Shown here piece by piece: positions 35,152 through 43,306 of a DNA stretch of 64,000 bases (position 1 is the first letter of the stretch; each line of letters begins with the position of its first letter). The stretch is taken from NCBI RefSeq assembly GCF_008064635.1, contig NZ_VRYZ01000002.1, positions 124,001 to 188,000 of the forward strand. Reading direction: 5' to 3'. The notes under the pieces were generated by a model, which was not told the DNA's origin, searched no databases, and saw nothing but the letters and a program-made list of their open reading frames with translations. The DNA comes from Parahaliea aestuarii (GTDB lineage Bacteria > Pseudomonadota > Gammaproteobacteria > Pseudomonadales > Halieaceae). The position numbers and the translations under genes are program-made.

Positions 35152-35871
35152 GTGGCCTGCACCTGGTTTATCTCGGATCTGCACCTCGATCCAGCCCGGC
35201 CCGCGGTGACGCGGGCCTTCGGGGACTTCCTGCAGGCCCACCGCGACGCCGATGCCCTGTACATCCTGGGCGACTTCTTCGAAGCCTGGATTGGCGATGA
35301 CGACGATGCGCCGCTGGGGCAGGAAGTTGCTGCACTGCTGGCCGACTACAGCGCCGCCGGTCCCGACCTCTACCTGATGCAGGGCAACCGGGACTTCCTC
35401 CTGGGGGAAGATTTTGCCCGCCGCGCCGGCGCCACCCTCATCCCCGACCCCACCACCATCGACCTCTACGGCCGGCCAGTGCTGCTGATGCACGGCGACA
35501 GCCTGTGCACCGGCGACCCCGAGTACCAGCAGTTCCGCGCCCTGGCCCGCAGCCCCGAGTGGCAGGCCGACATCCTGGCCCGGCCACTGGCCGAGCGCCG
35601 CGCCCTGGCCGCGCAACTGCGCAACATGAGCAGCGAGGCCAACAGCAACAAGGCCGAGGACATCATGGATGTGACGCCGGAAGAAGTAGACAAGGCATTG
35701 ACCGCCCAAGGCGTGGACTGCCTGATACACGGCCACACCCACCGCCCCGCCCGCCACCGCCATACCGCTGGCGAGCGCTGGGTGCTGGGTGACTGGCACG
35801 CGTCGGCCGTGGTGCTGAAGGCGAGTTCAGACAGTGCTTTAAGTTTGGAAAATCTTAGTATTTCCAATTAG
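35152..35871 (+). CDS. lpxH: UDP-2,3-diacylglucosamine diphosphatase
   Basis: A 239-residue lipid A biosynthesis enzyme that cleaves UDP-2,3-diacylglucosamine to lipid X and UMP at the inner membrane. Calcineurin-type metal motifs are all present: FISDLHLD, GDFFEAWIGDDD, GNRDFLLGEDF, LLMHGDSLCTGD and HGHTHRPARH. The start is GTG at 35152. It follows ppiB by 9 bp, the same pairing as in Pseudomonas and E. coli. Confidence 0.97.
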   Translation: MACTWFISDLHLDPARPAVTRAFGDFLQAHRDADALYILGDFFEAWIGDDDDAPLGQEVAALLADYSAAGPDLYLMQGNRDFLLGEDFARRAGATLIPDPTTIDLYGRPVLLMHGDSLCTGDPEYQQFRALARSPEWQADILARPLAERRALAAQLRNMSSEANSNKAEDIMDVTPEEVDKALTAQGVDCLIHGHTHRPARHRHTAGERWVLGDWHASAVVLKASSDSALSLENLSISN

Positions 35872-35897
35872 TTGCGGGAGCCTGTTAAAGCCACAAC

Positions 35898-35930
35898 GGA
35901 TTCCTGCTAAAAGCGTGCAGGAATGACGGG
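35898..35930. repeat. Palindromic intergenic element (REP-like hairpin)
   Basis: GATTCCTGC (stem 35900-35907) and GCAGGAAT (35917-35924) form an 8 bp stem with a 9-base loop, flanked by GG and GACGG. This outline (GGATTCCxGC ... GCxGGAATGACGG) is that of short dispersed palindromes common in proteobacteria. Only one copy was noticed in this window. It lies in the 137 bp gap after lpxH, between convergent genes. Confidence 0.5.
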
Positions 35931-36008
35931 GGCACACATGAATGACGCCGAACCGCGCCGGATTGACACCTTGCCACCCAGTCGCCCCCGCCGAGGCAGG
36001 GCCCATTG

Positions 36009-36629
36009 TCAGGCCGGCGCCGGCACTCCGCTGTGAAAACGGAACTCAACATCGGGGGATTCCACCAGAGCCCGCTCCGTCTCGAGCAGTAAGGCCAGGC
36101 GCCCCTCCACCTCCTCCGGCGACGCAATACCACGAGCCAGCTGCAGGTAGTCCAGAAAGTGCCGCGACTCCGACTTCAGCAGCGACAGGTAAAAGCTGCC
36201 CAGCTCCTCGTCCAGCTCCGGGGCGATCGCCGCAAAGCGCTCGCAGGAGCGGGCCTCGATAATCGCGCCCACCAGCAGGGTATCCACCAGCCTGCCCGGC
36301 TCGGCCCTGCGCACCTGTTCGCGCAGTCCGCCGGCATAGCGGGCTGCGGAGATCTGCGGGTAGTCCACGCCGCGCCTGCCCATGATCGCGATCACCTGCT
36401 CGAAGTGGCGCAGTTCCTCCCGCGCCAGCCGCGACAGCTTGTTGAGCAGCTTCGGCTGGTCGGTATAGCGATACATCAGGTTGAGGGCGGTGGAGGCCGC
36501 CTTCTTTTCACAGTTGGCGTGATCCACCAGTAGTAATTCGGGGTGCTCAAGCGCCCAGTCCACCCAGGCCCGCGGGGTGGCACAGGGCAGGAAATCGAGA
36601 ATGTGGCTGATATCCACCTGCGCGCTCAC
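36009..36629 (-). CDS. miaE: tRNA 2-methylthio-N6-isopentenyladenosine-37 hydroxylase
   Basis: A 206-residue di-iron enzyme that hydroxylates the isopentenyl group of ms2i6A37 in tRNA. The carboxylate/histidine ligands appear as NCEKKAAS, AREELRHFEQV, IEARSCERF and LKSESRHFLDY. The start GTG at 36627-36629 overlaps the stop of the upstream DUF1289 gene (GTGA), and the homologous sequence begins there; a longer upstream frame has no homology and runs inside the neighbour. The order DUF1289-miaE suggests cotranscription. Confidence 0.93.
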   Translation of the reverse strand: MSAQVDISHILDFLPCATPRAWVDWALEHPELLLVDHANCEKKAASTALNLMYRYTDQPKLLNKLSRLAREELRHFEQVIAIMGRRGVDYPQISAARYAGGLREQVRRAEPGRLVDTLLVGAIIEARSCERFAAIAPELDEELGSFYLSLLKSESRHFLDYLQLARGIASPEEVEGRLALLLETERALVESPDVEFRFHSGVPAPA

Positions 36630-37096
36630 GAGCCCGCCCCGGCAAACAGGTCCGGCGTGGCAATGTAGCGCTCGTAATGGGCGTCGGAGAGGATGAAAAA
36701 CTCGCGGTCGATGGTGTCGCGCAGTTCCGGCAGGGGCATACCGCGAAAATCCGCGTTCACCTCGAACCCGAACTCGCTGGTATCGACGATCTGCCCGGCA
36801 CCGGCCTTGAGCAGGCTGAACACCCAGCAGTACTCGTCGTGATGGGCCACGTGGCGCACGTTCTGCACTTGCAGCTGCCACTGCAGCAGGGCCTTGTCGG
36901 TGACCGCCAGCTTGTTGCTCACGCACTGCGACAGAAAGCCCGACAGGCGCGCGTCAATGGCGCGCTTCTGCTCCGGCGTGTAGCTGTTCCAGTGGATGAC
37001 CTCGTGACTGAAACGCTTGCAGCCGCGGCACACGGCATCGCCGATACCGGTGGAGCAGACACCGATACAGGGGGTTTTGATGGCGGGGTCGAGCAT
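36626..37096 (-). CDS. DUF1289 domain protein
   Basis: A 156-residue protein. The N-terminal DUF1289 motif TPCIGVCSTGIGDAVCRGCKRF (split by positions 7-28) has four cysteines that could bind an iron-sulfur cluster or zinc; the remaining 120 residues are a less usual extension (HHDEYCWVFSLLKAG, then PLPELRDTIDREFFIL). The ATG at 37096 was chosen; a TTG 27 bases earlier is possible, and neither has a good binding site. It is divergent from acnB across about 207 bp. Confidence 0.82.
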   Translation of the reverse strand: MLDPAIKTPCIGVCSTGIGDAVCRGCKRFSHEVIHWNSYTPEQKRAIDARLSGFLSQCVSNKLAVTDKALLQWQLQVQNVRHVAHHDEYCWVFSLLKAGAGQIVDTSEFGFEVNADFRGMPLPELRDTIDREFFILSDAHYERYIATPDLFAGAGS

Positions 37097-37303
37097 AGAA
37101 AACGGCTTGCGTGGGACGGACAACAGCGTCTGGCAGTCTACGGTATCGACCCGATGAATGCACGGTATAAGCGCTTGATTAATTTAATTGTTTCGGAGAC
37201 TCGGCTATAATCGCGCACCGATTTTTCCTTCACCGGACTGCCCCGGGGGTCTGCAACTGCCGCGACCCTGTTTCCGGGCGGCCATCTCACAAGGAGCTCT
37301 ACC

Positions 37304-39922
37304 GTGCTAGAAGCCTATCGCGAACACGTAGCGGAACGCGCCGCCCAGGACATCCCCCCGAAGCCACTGAATGCCGAGCAGGTTGCCGGCCTGGTGGAGC
37401 TGCTGAAGAATCCGCCCGCGGGTGAAGAGGCGACCCTGCTGGAACTGATCACCGACCGCGTGCCCCCCGGCGTGGACGAGGCCGCCTACGTGAAGGCCGG
37501 CTTCCTGTCTGCCATCGTCAAGGGTGAGGCCACCTCCCCCCTGATCGACAAGGCCGCCGCGGTCAAGCTGCTGGGCAACATGCACGGCGGCTACAACATC
37601 GCCACCCTGGTGGAATTGCTGGAAGACGCCGACCTCGGCGAACTGGCGGCCACCGAGCTCAAGCACACCCTGCTGATGTTCGACGCCTTCCACGACGTGG
37701 ACGAACTGGCCAAGGCCGGCAACGCCAACGCCAAAGCGGTGCTGGAATCCTGGGCCGCCGGCGAATGGTTCACCTCCCGTGACGCCGTGGCCGAGTCCAT
37801 CAAGGTCAGCGTGTTCAAGGTGACCGGCGAGACCAACACCGACGACCTGTCCCCCGCCCCCGACGCCTGGAGCCGCCCGGACATCCCCCTGCACGCCCGC
37901 GCCATGTACAAAATGACCCGCGACGGCCTGACCCCGGAAGAGCACGGCGTGACCGGCCCCATGGGCCAGATCGACGAAATCAAGGCCAAGGGCCTGCCCG
38001 TGGCCTTCGTGGGCGACGTGGTCGGCACCGGCTCCTCGCGCAAGTCCGCCACCAACTCCGTACTGTGGTTCTTCGGCGACGACATGCCCGGCGTACCCAA
38101 CAAGAAAGGCGGCGGCATCTGCATCGGCGGCAAAGTGGCTCCCATCTTCTACAACACCATGGAAGACGCCGGCGCCCTGGTCTTTGAAGCCGACGTGGAC
38201 AACCTGAACATGGGCGACGTGATCGAGATTCGCCCCTATGAAGGCAAGATCCTCAACGAGGCCGGAGAGACTGTCTCCGAGTTCGAACTGAAGTCCGACG
38301 TGCTGCTGGACGAAGTGCGCGCCGGTGGCCGCATCAACCTGATCATCGGCCGCGGCCTGACCGGCAAGGCCCGCGAAGCCCTGGGCCTGCCCGTGTCCGA
38401 CCTGTTCCGCACCCCGGAGCAGCCGGTCGACACCGGCAAGGGTTACACCCTGGCCCAGAAAATGGTCGGCAAGGCCTGTGGTGTGGAAGGCGTGCGCCCC
38501 GGCACCTACTGCGAGCCGAAGATGACCACCGTCGGCTCCCAGGACACCACCGGCCCGATGACCCGCGACGAGCTGAAAGACCTGGCCTGCCTGGGCTTCT
38601 CCGCCGATCTGACCATGCAGTCCTTCTGCCACACCGCGGCCTACCCCAAGCCGGTGGACATCGACACCCAGCACACCCTGCCCGACTTCATCATGACCCG
38701 CGGCGGCGTGAGCCTGCGCCCGGGCGATGGCATCATCCACAGCTGGCTGAACCGCATGCTGCTGCCCGACACCGTGGGTACCGGCGGCGACTCCCACACC
38801 CGCTTCCCGATGGGTATCTCCTTCCCCGCGGGCTCCGGCCTGGTGGCCTTCGCCGCCGCCACTGGCGTCATGCCGCTGGACATGCCGGAATCCGTGCTGG
38901 TGCGCTTCAAGGGCGAAATGCAGCCCGGCATCACCCTGCGCGACCTGGTGCACGCCATCCCCTACTATGCGATCAAGGAAGGCCTGCTGACCGTCGAGAA
39001 GAAAGGCAAGAAGAACATCTTCTCTGGCCGCGTGCTGGAAATTGAGGGCCTCGACAACCTGACCGTGGAGCAGGCCTTCGAGCTGTCCGACGCCTCCGCC
39101 GAGCGCTCCGCCGCCGGCTGTACCATCAAACTGCCGGAAGACGCCATTGCCGAGTACCTGCGCTCCAACATCGTGCTGCTGCGCAGCATGGTGGCCGAAG
39201 GCTACGGTGACCCGCGCACCCTGGAGCGCCGCGCCCGGAAGATGGAAGAGTGGCTGGCCAACCCCGAGCTGATGGAAGCCGACGCCGACGCCGAGTACGC
39301 CGCCGTCATCGAGATCGACCTGGCGGACGTGAAAGAACCCGTCGTATGCTGCCCCAACGACCCGGACGACGCGAAACTGCTGTCTGACGTGGCCGGCGAC
39401 AAGGTAGACGAAGTGTTCATCGGCTCCTGCATGACCAACATCGGCCACTTCCGTGCCGCCGGCAAGCTGCTGGAACAGCACAAAGGCAGCATCTCCACCC
39501 GCATGTGGATCAGCCCGCCCACCCGGATGGATGAGCACCTGCTGATGGAAGAAGGCTACTTCAACATCTTCGGCGCCGCCGGTGCCCGCACCGAAATGCC
39601 CGGCTGCTCCCTGTGCATGGGCAACCAGGCCCGCGTGGCGGCCAACAGCACCGTGCTGAGCACCTCCACCCGCAACTTCCCCAACCGCCTGGGCGACGGC
39701 GCCAACGTCTACCTGACCAGCGCCGAGCTGGCCAGCGTGGGCGCCATCCTGGGCAAGCTGCCCACCCCGGCGGAGTACATGGAATACGCCAAGAACCTGG
39801 ACGCCATGAGCTCCGAAATCTACCGCTACATGAACTTCGACCAGATTGTGGAGTTCCAGAAGAGCGCCGAGGAAGGCAAGCGGATTGCGGCGGTGGAGAT
39901 TTCAGAAGTCACTGCAGCCTGA
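37304..39922 (+). CDS. acnB: Aconitate hydratase B
   Basis: An 872-residue TCA-cycle enzyme that converts citrate to isocitrate through a [4Fe-4S] cluster. It begins [17 protein letters not shown] like E. coli AcnB (865), with the HEAT-like N-terminal domain, then the swivel domain ([14 protein letters not shown]) and the catalytic core ([20 protein letters not shown]); cluster cysteines include [13 protein letters not shown]. Start is GTG at 37304 with AAGGAG upstream. A possible -10 TATAAT lies at 37206-37211. A strong terminator follows the stop. Confidence 0.98.
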   Translation: MLEAYREHVAERAAQDIPPKPLNAEQVAGLVELLKNPPAGEEATLLELITDRVPPGVDEAAYVKAGFLSAIVKGEATSPLIDKAAAVKLLGNMHGGYNIATLVELLEDADLGELAATELKHTLLMFDAFHDVDELAKAGNANAKAVLESWAAGEWFTSRDAVAESIKVSVFKVTGETNTDDLSPAPDAWSRPDIPLHARAMYKMTRDGLTPEEHGVTGPMGQIDEIKAKGLPVAFVGDVVGTGSSRKSATNSVLWFFGDDMPGVPNKKGGGICIGGKVAPIFYNTMEDAGALVFEADVDNLNMGDVIEIRPYEGKILNEAGETVSEFELKSDVLLDEVRAGGRINLIIGRGLTGKAREALGLPVSDLFRTPEQPVDTGKGYTLAQKMVGKACGVEGVRPGTYCEPKMTTVGSQDTTGPMTRDELKDLACLGFSADLTMQSFCHTAAYPKPVDIDTQHTLPDFIMTRGGVSLRPGDGIIHSWLNRMLLPDTVGTGGDSHTRFPMGISFPAGSGLVAFAAATGVMPLDMPESVLVRFKGEMQPGITLRDLVHAIPYYAIKEGLLTVEKKGKKNIFSGRVLEIEGLDNLTVEQAFELSDASAERSAAGCTIKLPEDAIAEYLRSNIVLLRSMVAEGYGDPRTLERRARKMEEWLANPELMEADADAEYAAVIEIDLADVKEPVVCCPNDPDDAKLLSDVAGDKVDEVFIGSCMTNIGHFRAAGKLLEQHKGSISTRMWISPPTRMDEHLLMEEGYFNIFGAAGARTEMPGCSLCMGNQARVAANSTVLSTSTRNFPNRLGDGANVYLTSAELASVGAILGKLPTPAEYMEYAKNLDAMSSEIYRYMNFDQIVEFQKSAEEGKRIAAVEISEVTAA

Positions 39923-39943
39923 TCATTAGCTGACTCAGACATT

Positions 39944-39977
39944 AAGCCCCGCACCTGTAAAGGTGTGGGGCTTTTTT
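39944..39977 (+). terminator. Intrinsic terminator of acnB
   Basis: AAGCCCCGCACCT, loop GTAA, AGGTGTGGGGCTT followed by a T run ending near 39977: a 12-13 bp stem with a T tract, about 20 bp after the acnB stop. Read from the other strand it has an A run before and a partial T-like tract after, so it may also stop leftward transcripts from the integron relic. Confidence 0.92.
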
Positions 39978-40009
39978 GTGCGCCCTACTTTGTGCCCCCT
40001 ACAGCAGGC

Positions 40010-40288
40010 TCAGGGGGCTTTTGACTCCCTGGGCGCATTGGGATACTTGCGAGCCAGGGCATGCGGCAGCCAGACGCCCGCGTAGTGCTCTTTCGACCGG
40101 TCACCGGCAAACAGTACCTCCACCTCATCCCGCGCCAGCACCACCGGCAGTTTCGGTTGGCGGCGCGACCGCTGGAACCCGGACAGGTCACCCACCGCCT
40201 GGCCCAGCACCTTCGTCTTGACGAACACGATGGCATTGAGGGCTACGGATTGCGTACCGGCAGCACCATTGCGCCCCATGATTAACAT
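40010..40288 (-). pseudogene. intI: Integron integrase remnant with internal deletion
   Basis: The 92-residue frame joins two pieces of an IntI-type tyrosine recombinase. TQSVALNAIVFVKTKVLGQ and RRQPKLPVVLARDEVEVLF match the end of the SAM-like N-terminal domain and the entry to the catalytic domain; then, without the 60 or so residues that carry the first catalytic Arg, come YAGVWLPHALARKYPNA, the integron-specific insert. The start of the protein and the HxxR and Tyr active-site parts are missing. It cannot be active. It lies on the strand opposite to the cassettes, as expected for an integron. Confidence 0.8.
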
Positions 40289-40503
40289 CTCGTCCGTGAC
40301 ATGTTATGGAGAGCGTTATACCTTTTGCGGTGCGGAAAAGTCGAGCGTATTACCTTTTTGTTGTGAGATCAGATTCGGCCTCTCGAAATTTGCGAGGATT
40401 TTCATCGAGTTGCACGAGCCACAAACTGTCCCTTCCCCCTTAAAAGGTATACCTTCTATTAATTCTTATGAGGCCGTGAGGCCTCATTAACAGGCTGTTA
40501 GGT
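40289..40503 (+). other. Candidate attI region and first cassette junction of a relict integron
   Basis: This 215 bp stretch between the integrase remnant and cassette 1 has no gene. It ends with a perfect recombination core GTTAGGT (40497-40503, GTTRRRY) at the cassette start. Just before it are ATGAGGC-N6-GCCTCAT (40468-40487) and TAACA-GGC-TGTTA. Inverted arms TATACCTTTT (40317-40326) and AAAAGGTATA (40442-40451) bracket the middle. The DNA is clearly richer in A and T than the chromosome around it. Confidence 0.6.
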
Positions 40504-40510
40504 GGCGGCG

Positions 40511-40960
40511 ATGAGACAAGCCCTGAAGTTTATAGACTTACTCGTGCGGATTCTGGCAGTGCTTACCATTATTCTGCTGGCCTTACCGATGCTGGCCATG
40601 CTTTCTATTATGTCTACAGATTCAGGAACTACCGAAGCATACACTGCCGGAGTGGTGATGTTCGTTCTAGGCTCGGCAGTGCTGGTGGTTATTTCTTACT
40701 TTGCTCTAAAACCTCAAAGCATTGAGAAGAAGTGGCCAGGCATTCTCCTACTAACACGAGTTGTAGTTCGTACACCGGTGTATTTACTTGGAACCATCGG
40801 ATTTGCATTGCTGCTTCAGCAGCGAGGAATTTTCACCTTTTTTAACCCTGATCCCCAAGAATTGAGCCGCGAGAGCCAATTCGAGATTTGCAGACAAATG
40901 GATATCGCGCCAGATGTATGCCCGGAATGGAAGGGAATATTCAGCGAGGAATTGCAGTAA
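40511..40960 (+). CDS. Integron cassette 1: small membrane protein
   Basis: A 149-residue protein not recognised. It has three to four hydrophobic segments (FIDLLVRILAVLTIILLALP, then a stretch near residues 45-66 and one near 85-103) and a polar C-terminal tail with two Cys (FEICRQMDIAPDVCPEWKG). It starts 13 bases after the cassette junction and its stop is 4 bp before an attC site, the tight packing typical of cassettes. The codon use is more AT-rich than that of the neighbours. A GTG nine bases upstream is an alternative start; the AGGTGG of the core may serve as binding site. Confidence 0.75.
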   Translation: MRQALKFIDLLVRILAVLTIILLALPMLAMLSIMSTDSGTTEAYTAGVVMFVLGSAVLVVISYFALKPQSIEKKWPGILLLTRVVVRTPVYLLGTIGFALLLQQRGIFTFFNPDPQELSRESQFEICRQMDIAPDVCPEWKGIFSEELQ

Positions 40961-40964
40961 TGCC

Positions 40965-41051
40965 ACCTAACAAGTCGCCCAAGGCTACTCCGGCCCTACG
41001 GGCCTCCGCCGGACGGCCGACGAGCGGCCGCCCCTTGGCTTTGCGTTAACT
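40965..41051 (+). repeat. attC site of cassette 1
   Basis: The left core ACCTAAC (40965-40971, RYYYAAC) is the exact complement of the cassette's own start core GTTAGGT at 40497. The inner arms GCCCAAGG and CCTTGGC pair, with a GC-rich imperfect palindrome between. The right core GTTAACT (41045-41051) departs from GTTRRRY at one base. Total 87 bp, within the normal attC range. The predicted crossover is between 41045 and 41046. Confidence 0.8.
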
Positions 41052-41064
41052 GATTCGTTGCATT

Positions 41065-41373
41065 ATGGAAGTAATAACACATGAATCTGTGAACGGTGAA
41101 AAATTTTTAACGATCAAGCTTGTTTATAGGTTTGCACGAGGTGTGCGGACATACAGGTTTAGGTCTTCAAAACACACCTTGCGCAGGGAGGGCGTCGATA
41201 AATTCGTATTTACTGGAAGCTGCTTTTCTAGACGTTTTTGTTTCCAGCCCTACGTGCCTGGTTTGTTTAAGGTTCGAGTTGAAACTTGGCTGTTTGGTCG
41301 TCTACCAGTACGCCTACATTTTAGCGAGATAGGGAAAAGTGATAAGGAATCGATTCTTGAGTTCATCGGTTAA
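41065..41373 (+). CDS. Integron cassette 2: hypothetical protein
   Basis: A 102-residue soluble protein rich in Arg, Phe and Val (VYRFARGVRTYRFRSSKH, CFSRRFCFQPYVPGLF); predicted mostly beta. No family recognised. It starts 19 bp after the cassette 1 junction and its stop codon TAA (41371-41373) lies inside the left core of the next attC, again typical of cassettes. Codon use is AT-rich relative to the chromosome. Confidence 0.65.
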   Translation: MEVITHESVNGEKFLTIKLVYRFARGVRTYRFRSSKHTLRREGVDKFVFTGSCFSRRFCFQPYVPGLFKVRVETWLFGRLPVRLHFSEIGKSDKESILEFIG

Positions 41374-41482
41374 CGAGGCCAGGCATGCCGCTTCGCTGGA
41401 CTCGCAACCTTCGGTTGCTCCTGGACTGACCCGGATTCTCGGACACTCCTAGCCTATTCAGGCGCTGCCGGCAGCGTTGAAT
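41368..41482 (+). repeat. Probable degenerate attC site of cassette 2
   Basis: Left core GGTTAAC (41368-41374) is nearly the complement of the cassette 2 start core GTTAACT; right core GTTGAAT (41476-41482) fits GTTRRRY. Between them lie an imperfect palindrome and a small hairpin GCAACC-TTC-GGTTGC. The inner arms pair less well than in attC 1. A further sequence TTGAATCAACAG just after may be the rest of an emptied third cassette; nothing else is visible up to 41551. Confidence 0.5.
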
Positions 41483-41551
41483 CAACAGTTCAAAGCGGAC
41501 TTCTCTGGACCGGCGATGAAATTCACCCGCTTGCCCACTGCCGCTTTCTTC

Positions 41552-41896
41552 CTACTCACGCGATCTGCTTTCACTCTCCTTAACTAGCCTCGTAGCCATC
41601 GATTCCAGATTTTCTATGGCCTCGTCCATGGTCGCATGCCCCTTGTCCTTGTATTCGTCGAACAGATTGATAAACCGATCCGTGCGCCGACCGAATAACA
41701 TCAGCCTGAGGTAGAAGCTATCCTCCAGTGTCGGCGACCGCACGGCATCAAGAAAGAACGCCAGCACACTTAGCGGGCTCATGACGATGTCACGAACTGC
41801 ATCGGCTGCCAGCTTGAGCTGGAAAGCCACCAGATGACGCAATGCCTTCCAAAAGGTGATGTCAGTGCCTACGGGTTCGTTCTTGCGAAAAAACAT
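41552..41896 (-). CDS. Conserved-looking hypothetical protein
   Basis: A 114-residue protein of unrecognised family. The middle is amphipathic to hydrophobic (LRHLVAFQLKLAADAVRDIV, then SPLSVLAFFLDAV), the C terminus charged and helical (ESMATRLVKESESRSRE). It may associate with the membrane surface. A GAGGTA precedes the ATG at good spacing. Its strand is opposite to the cassettes and its composition is closer to the chromosome, so it probably marks the right border of the integron relic. Confidence 0.6.
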   Translation of the reverse strand: MFFRKNEPVGTDITFWKALRHLVAFQLKLAADAVRDIVMSPLSVLAFFLDAVRSPTLEDSFYLRLMLFGRRTDRFINLFDEYKDKGHATMDEAIENLESMATRLVKESESRSRE

Positions 41897-42070
41897 GGGG
41901 TACCTCGCTGCGTGAATGATTCAGTGATATCGCTGGACTTTCTCTATCGCCAATCAATCCGGCAGTGCCAACAAGTGTGCACAAAAGTGTGGTTTTACCT
42001 CTACAATCGTCAACCATAGCACTGGAAGAATGCCAATGGCGCCATCGGTGCGTCCAACAAGGTTTAACCA

Positions 42071-42412
42071 ATGACCCCCGAACAACTCGTAGACGCACTG
42101 AAAGCCGGACAGGCAGTAGACTTCGAAGACGCCATGGCGGTGATTAACGTGCATTTTGACTACACGCCAACCGCCTTCACGAACGGCGAACAGGTAAACG
42201 AAGCCGGTGAGAACACCGGCTCCTGCAAGATTCTGGGGTTCGGCCGGCTGATGGGCCTGAGCAAGGAAGAAACACTTCTGTGCTTTGGCCGTTTTTACCA
42301 GGATGTGCTCAACACGCCGGATGGCGATGACCACGGCAATATCCGTAATTTCATGCGTACTGGCTGGAGTGGCGTTTCGTTCGCTGCAGCACCACTCCAG
42401 CGTGCTGAATAA
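42071..42412 (+). CDS. HopJ family protein
   Basis: A 113-residue protein of the HopJ family. Typical segments are VDFEDAMAVINVHFDYTPTAF, GSCKILGFGRL, FGRFYQDVLNTPDGDDHGNIRNFM and GVSFAAAPL. The family was named from a Pseudomonas syringae protein called a type III effector, but members are widespread in free-living Gammaproteobacteria without secretion systems, so a housekeeping role is more likely. A [2Fe-2S] ferredoxin-like gene follows by 39 bp, a pairing I have seen elsewhere. Confidence 0.9.
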   Translation: MTPEQLVDALKAGQAVDFEDAMAVINVHFDYTPTAFTNGEQVNEAGENTGSCKILGFGRLMGLSKEETLLCFGRFYQDVLNTPDGDDHGNIRNFMRTGWSGVSFAAAPLQRAE

Positions 42413-42451
42413 GCCATTGCACAAGGCAGGGTCAGACTCCGACGCACTGAC

Positions 42452-42745
42452 ATGAAGCAGTATTGCCTGGCACTCCATCACGACGACGCTGAGCTGAAGC
42501 TGAGAGTGGCCGACAATGTCGATCTGCTATCCGCCATGCAGGCCGCCGGGCTGCCGGTGCGCAATAGTTGTCGCAATAGCGTCTGCCGACTGTGCAGATG
42601 CCGGTTGATCCAGGGGGAGATTAGCTATCAGGGCAGAAAGCCCTGCGGACTATTGGACAGACACATTGCCGAAGGGTATATCCTGCCCTGTATCGCCTTT
42701 GCCAGTAGCGACCTTACCCTTGATAAGCTTTCACTTGAGTCATGA
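42452..42745 (+). CDS. [2Fe-2S] ferredoxin-like protein
   Basis: A 97-residue protein with a plant-type ferredoxin pattern: C-x4-C-x2-C in NSCRNSVCRLCRCRL (Cys 40, 45 and 48 approximately) and a distant Cys in GYILPCIAFASSDL. It is an electron carrier of the cytoplasm; its partner is unknown. It lacks the C-terminal extension of many free ferredoxins and resembles the ferredoxin domain found in reductases. It lies 39 bp after the HopJ gene. Confidence 0.87.
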   Translation: MKQYCLALHHDDAELKLRVADNVDLLSAMQAAGLPVRNSCRNSVCRLCRCRLIQGEISYQGRKPCGLLDRHIAEGYILPCIAFASSDLTLDKLSLES

Positions 42746-42808
42746 AACATCCCAGACGGATAGATGCCTGACCCCAGACTCACCAGATATATAGGGAGAT
42801 AGTGTTCC

Positions 42809-43219
42809 ATGCAAAATGTACTACAACCCACCGGCGACCAGGTTCGCGCATTTCGGGATCGCCAGACCGGTGATCCAATAGCCATGCTGAACCTCCTTAA
42901 ATTCAAGGAGAAGGCAGTCTATGAGGACGGCAGGGCAACGGATCTCTCCGGGCGCGAGGCTTACGGTCTGTATGGCCAGGCTTTCAAGGAAATCATGTCG
43001 CCAAAGGGCGTGAAGATCCTCTATTCGGGCGATGTGCGCGGTGCATTGATCGGTATGGGCGACGACCTCTGGGATGCCGTGGCGATCATCCAGTACCCTT
43101 CAACCCAGGTCATGCTGGACATGCTGAGGAACGAGGAATATCAACTGGCGCAGCAACATCGAGCGGCAGGCCTCGAGGGACAACTGCTGATTGAATGCGG
43201 CGCAGATTTCCAGTTTTAA
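42809..43219 (+). CDS. DUF1330 domain protein
   Basis: A 136-residue small alpha/beta protein of the dimeric ferredoxin-like fold. Family marks: GDPIAMLNLLKFKEKAVYEDG, GREAYGLYGQAFKEIM and WDAVAIIQYPSTQVMLDML. Proteins of this kind have no settled reaction. A GGGAG lies before the ATG. The gene begins a run of plus-strand metabolic genes with modest gaps. Confidence 0.82.
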   Translation: MQNVLQPTGDQVRAFRDRQTGDPIAMLNLLKFKEKAVYEDGRATDLSGREAYGLYGQAFKEIMSPKGVKILYSGDVRGALIGMGDDLWDAVAIIQYPSTQVMLDMLRNEEYQLAQQHRAAGLEGQLLIECGADFQF

Positions 43220-43306
43220 TGGATATGACAACACTGCCCTCAACCGATATGCCCTGTTGGTCTCCGCGATACCTGCCCAGACAAATCCTGTCTCCCGGAC
43301 TCAATA

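Noticed and set aside
37307-39538. A 743-codon open frame on the minus strand opposite acnB
   Set aside because: It is the antisense of a clearly real gene in GC-rich DNA, has a Gly/His/Val/Gln-rich composition typical of such shadows and no recognisable motif.
42071-42412. HopJ as evidence of a type III secretion effector
   Set aside because: No secretion genes are in the window and the family is widespread in free-living bacteria; treated as a housekeeping protein.
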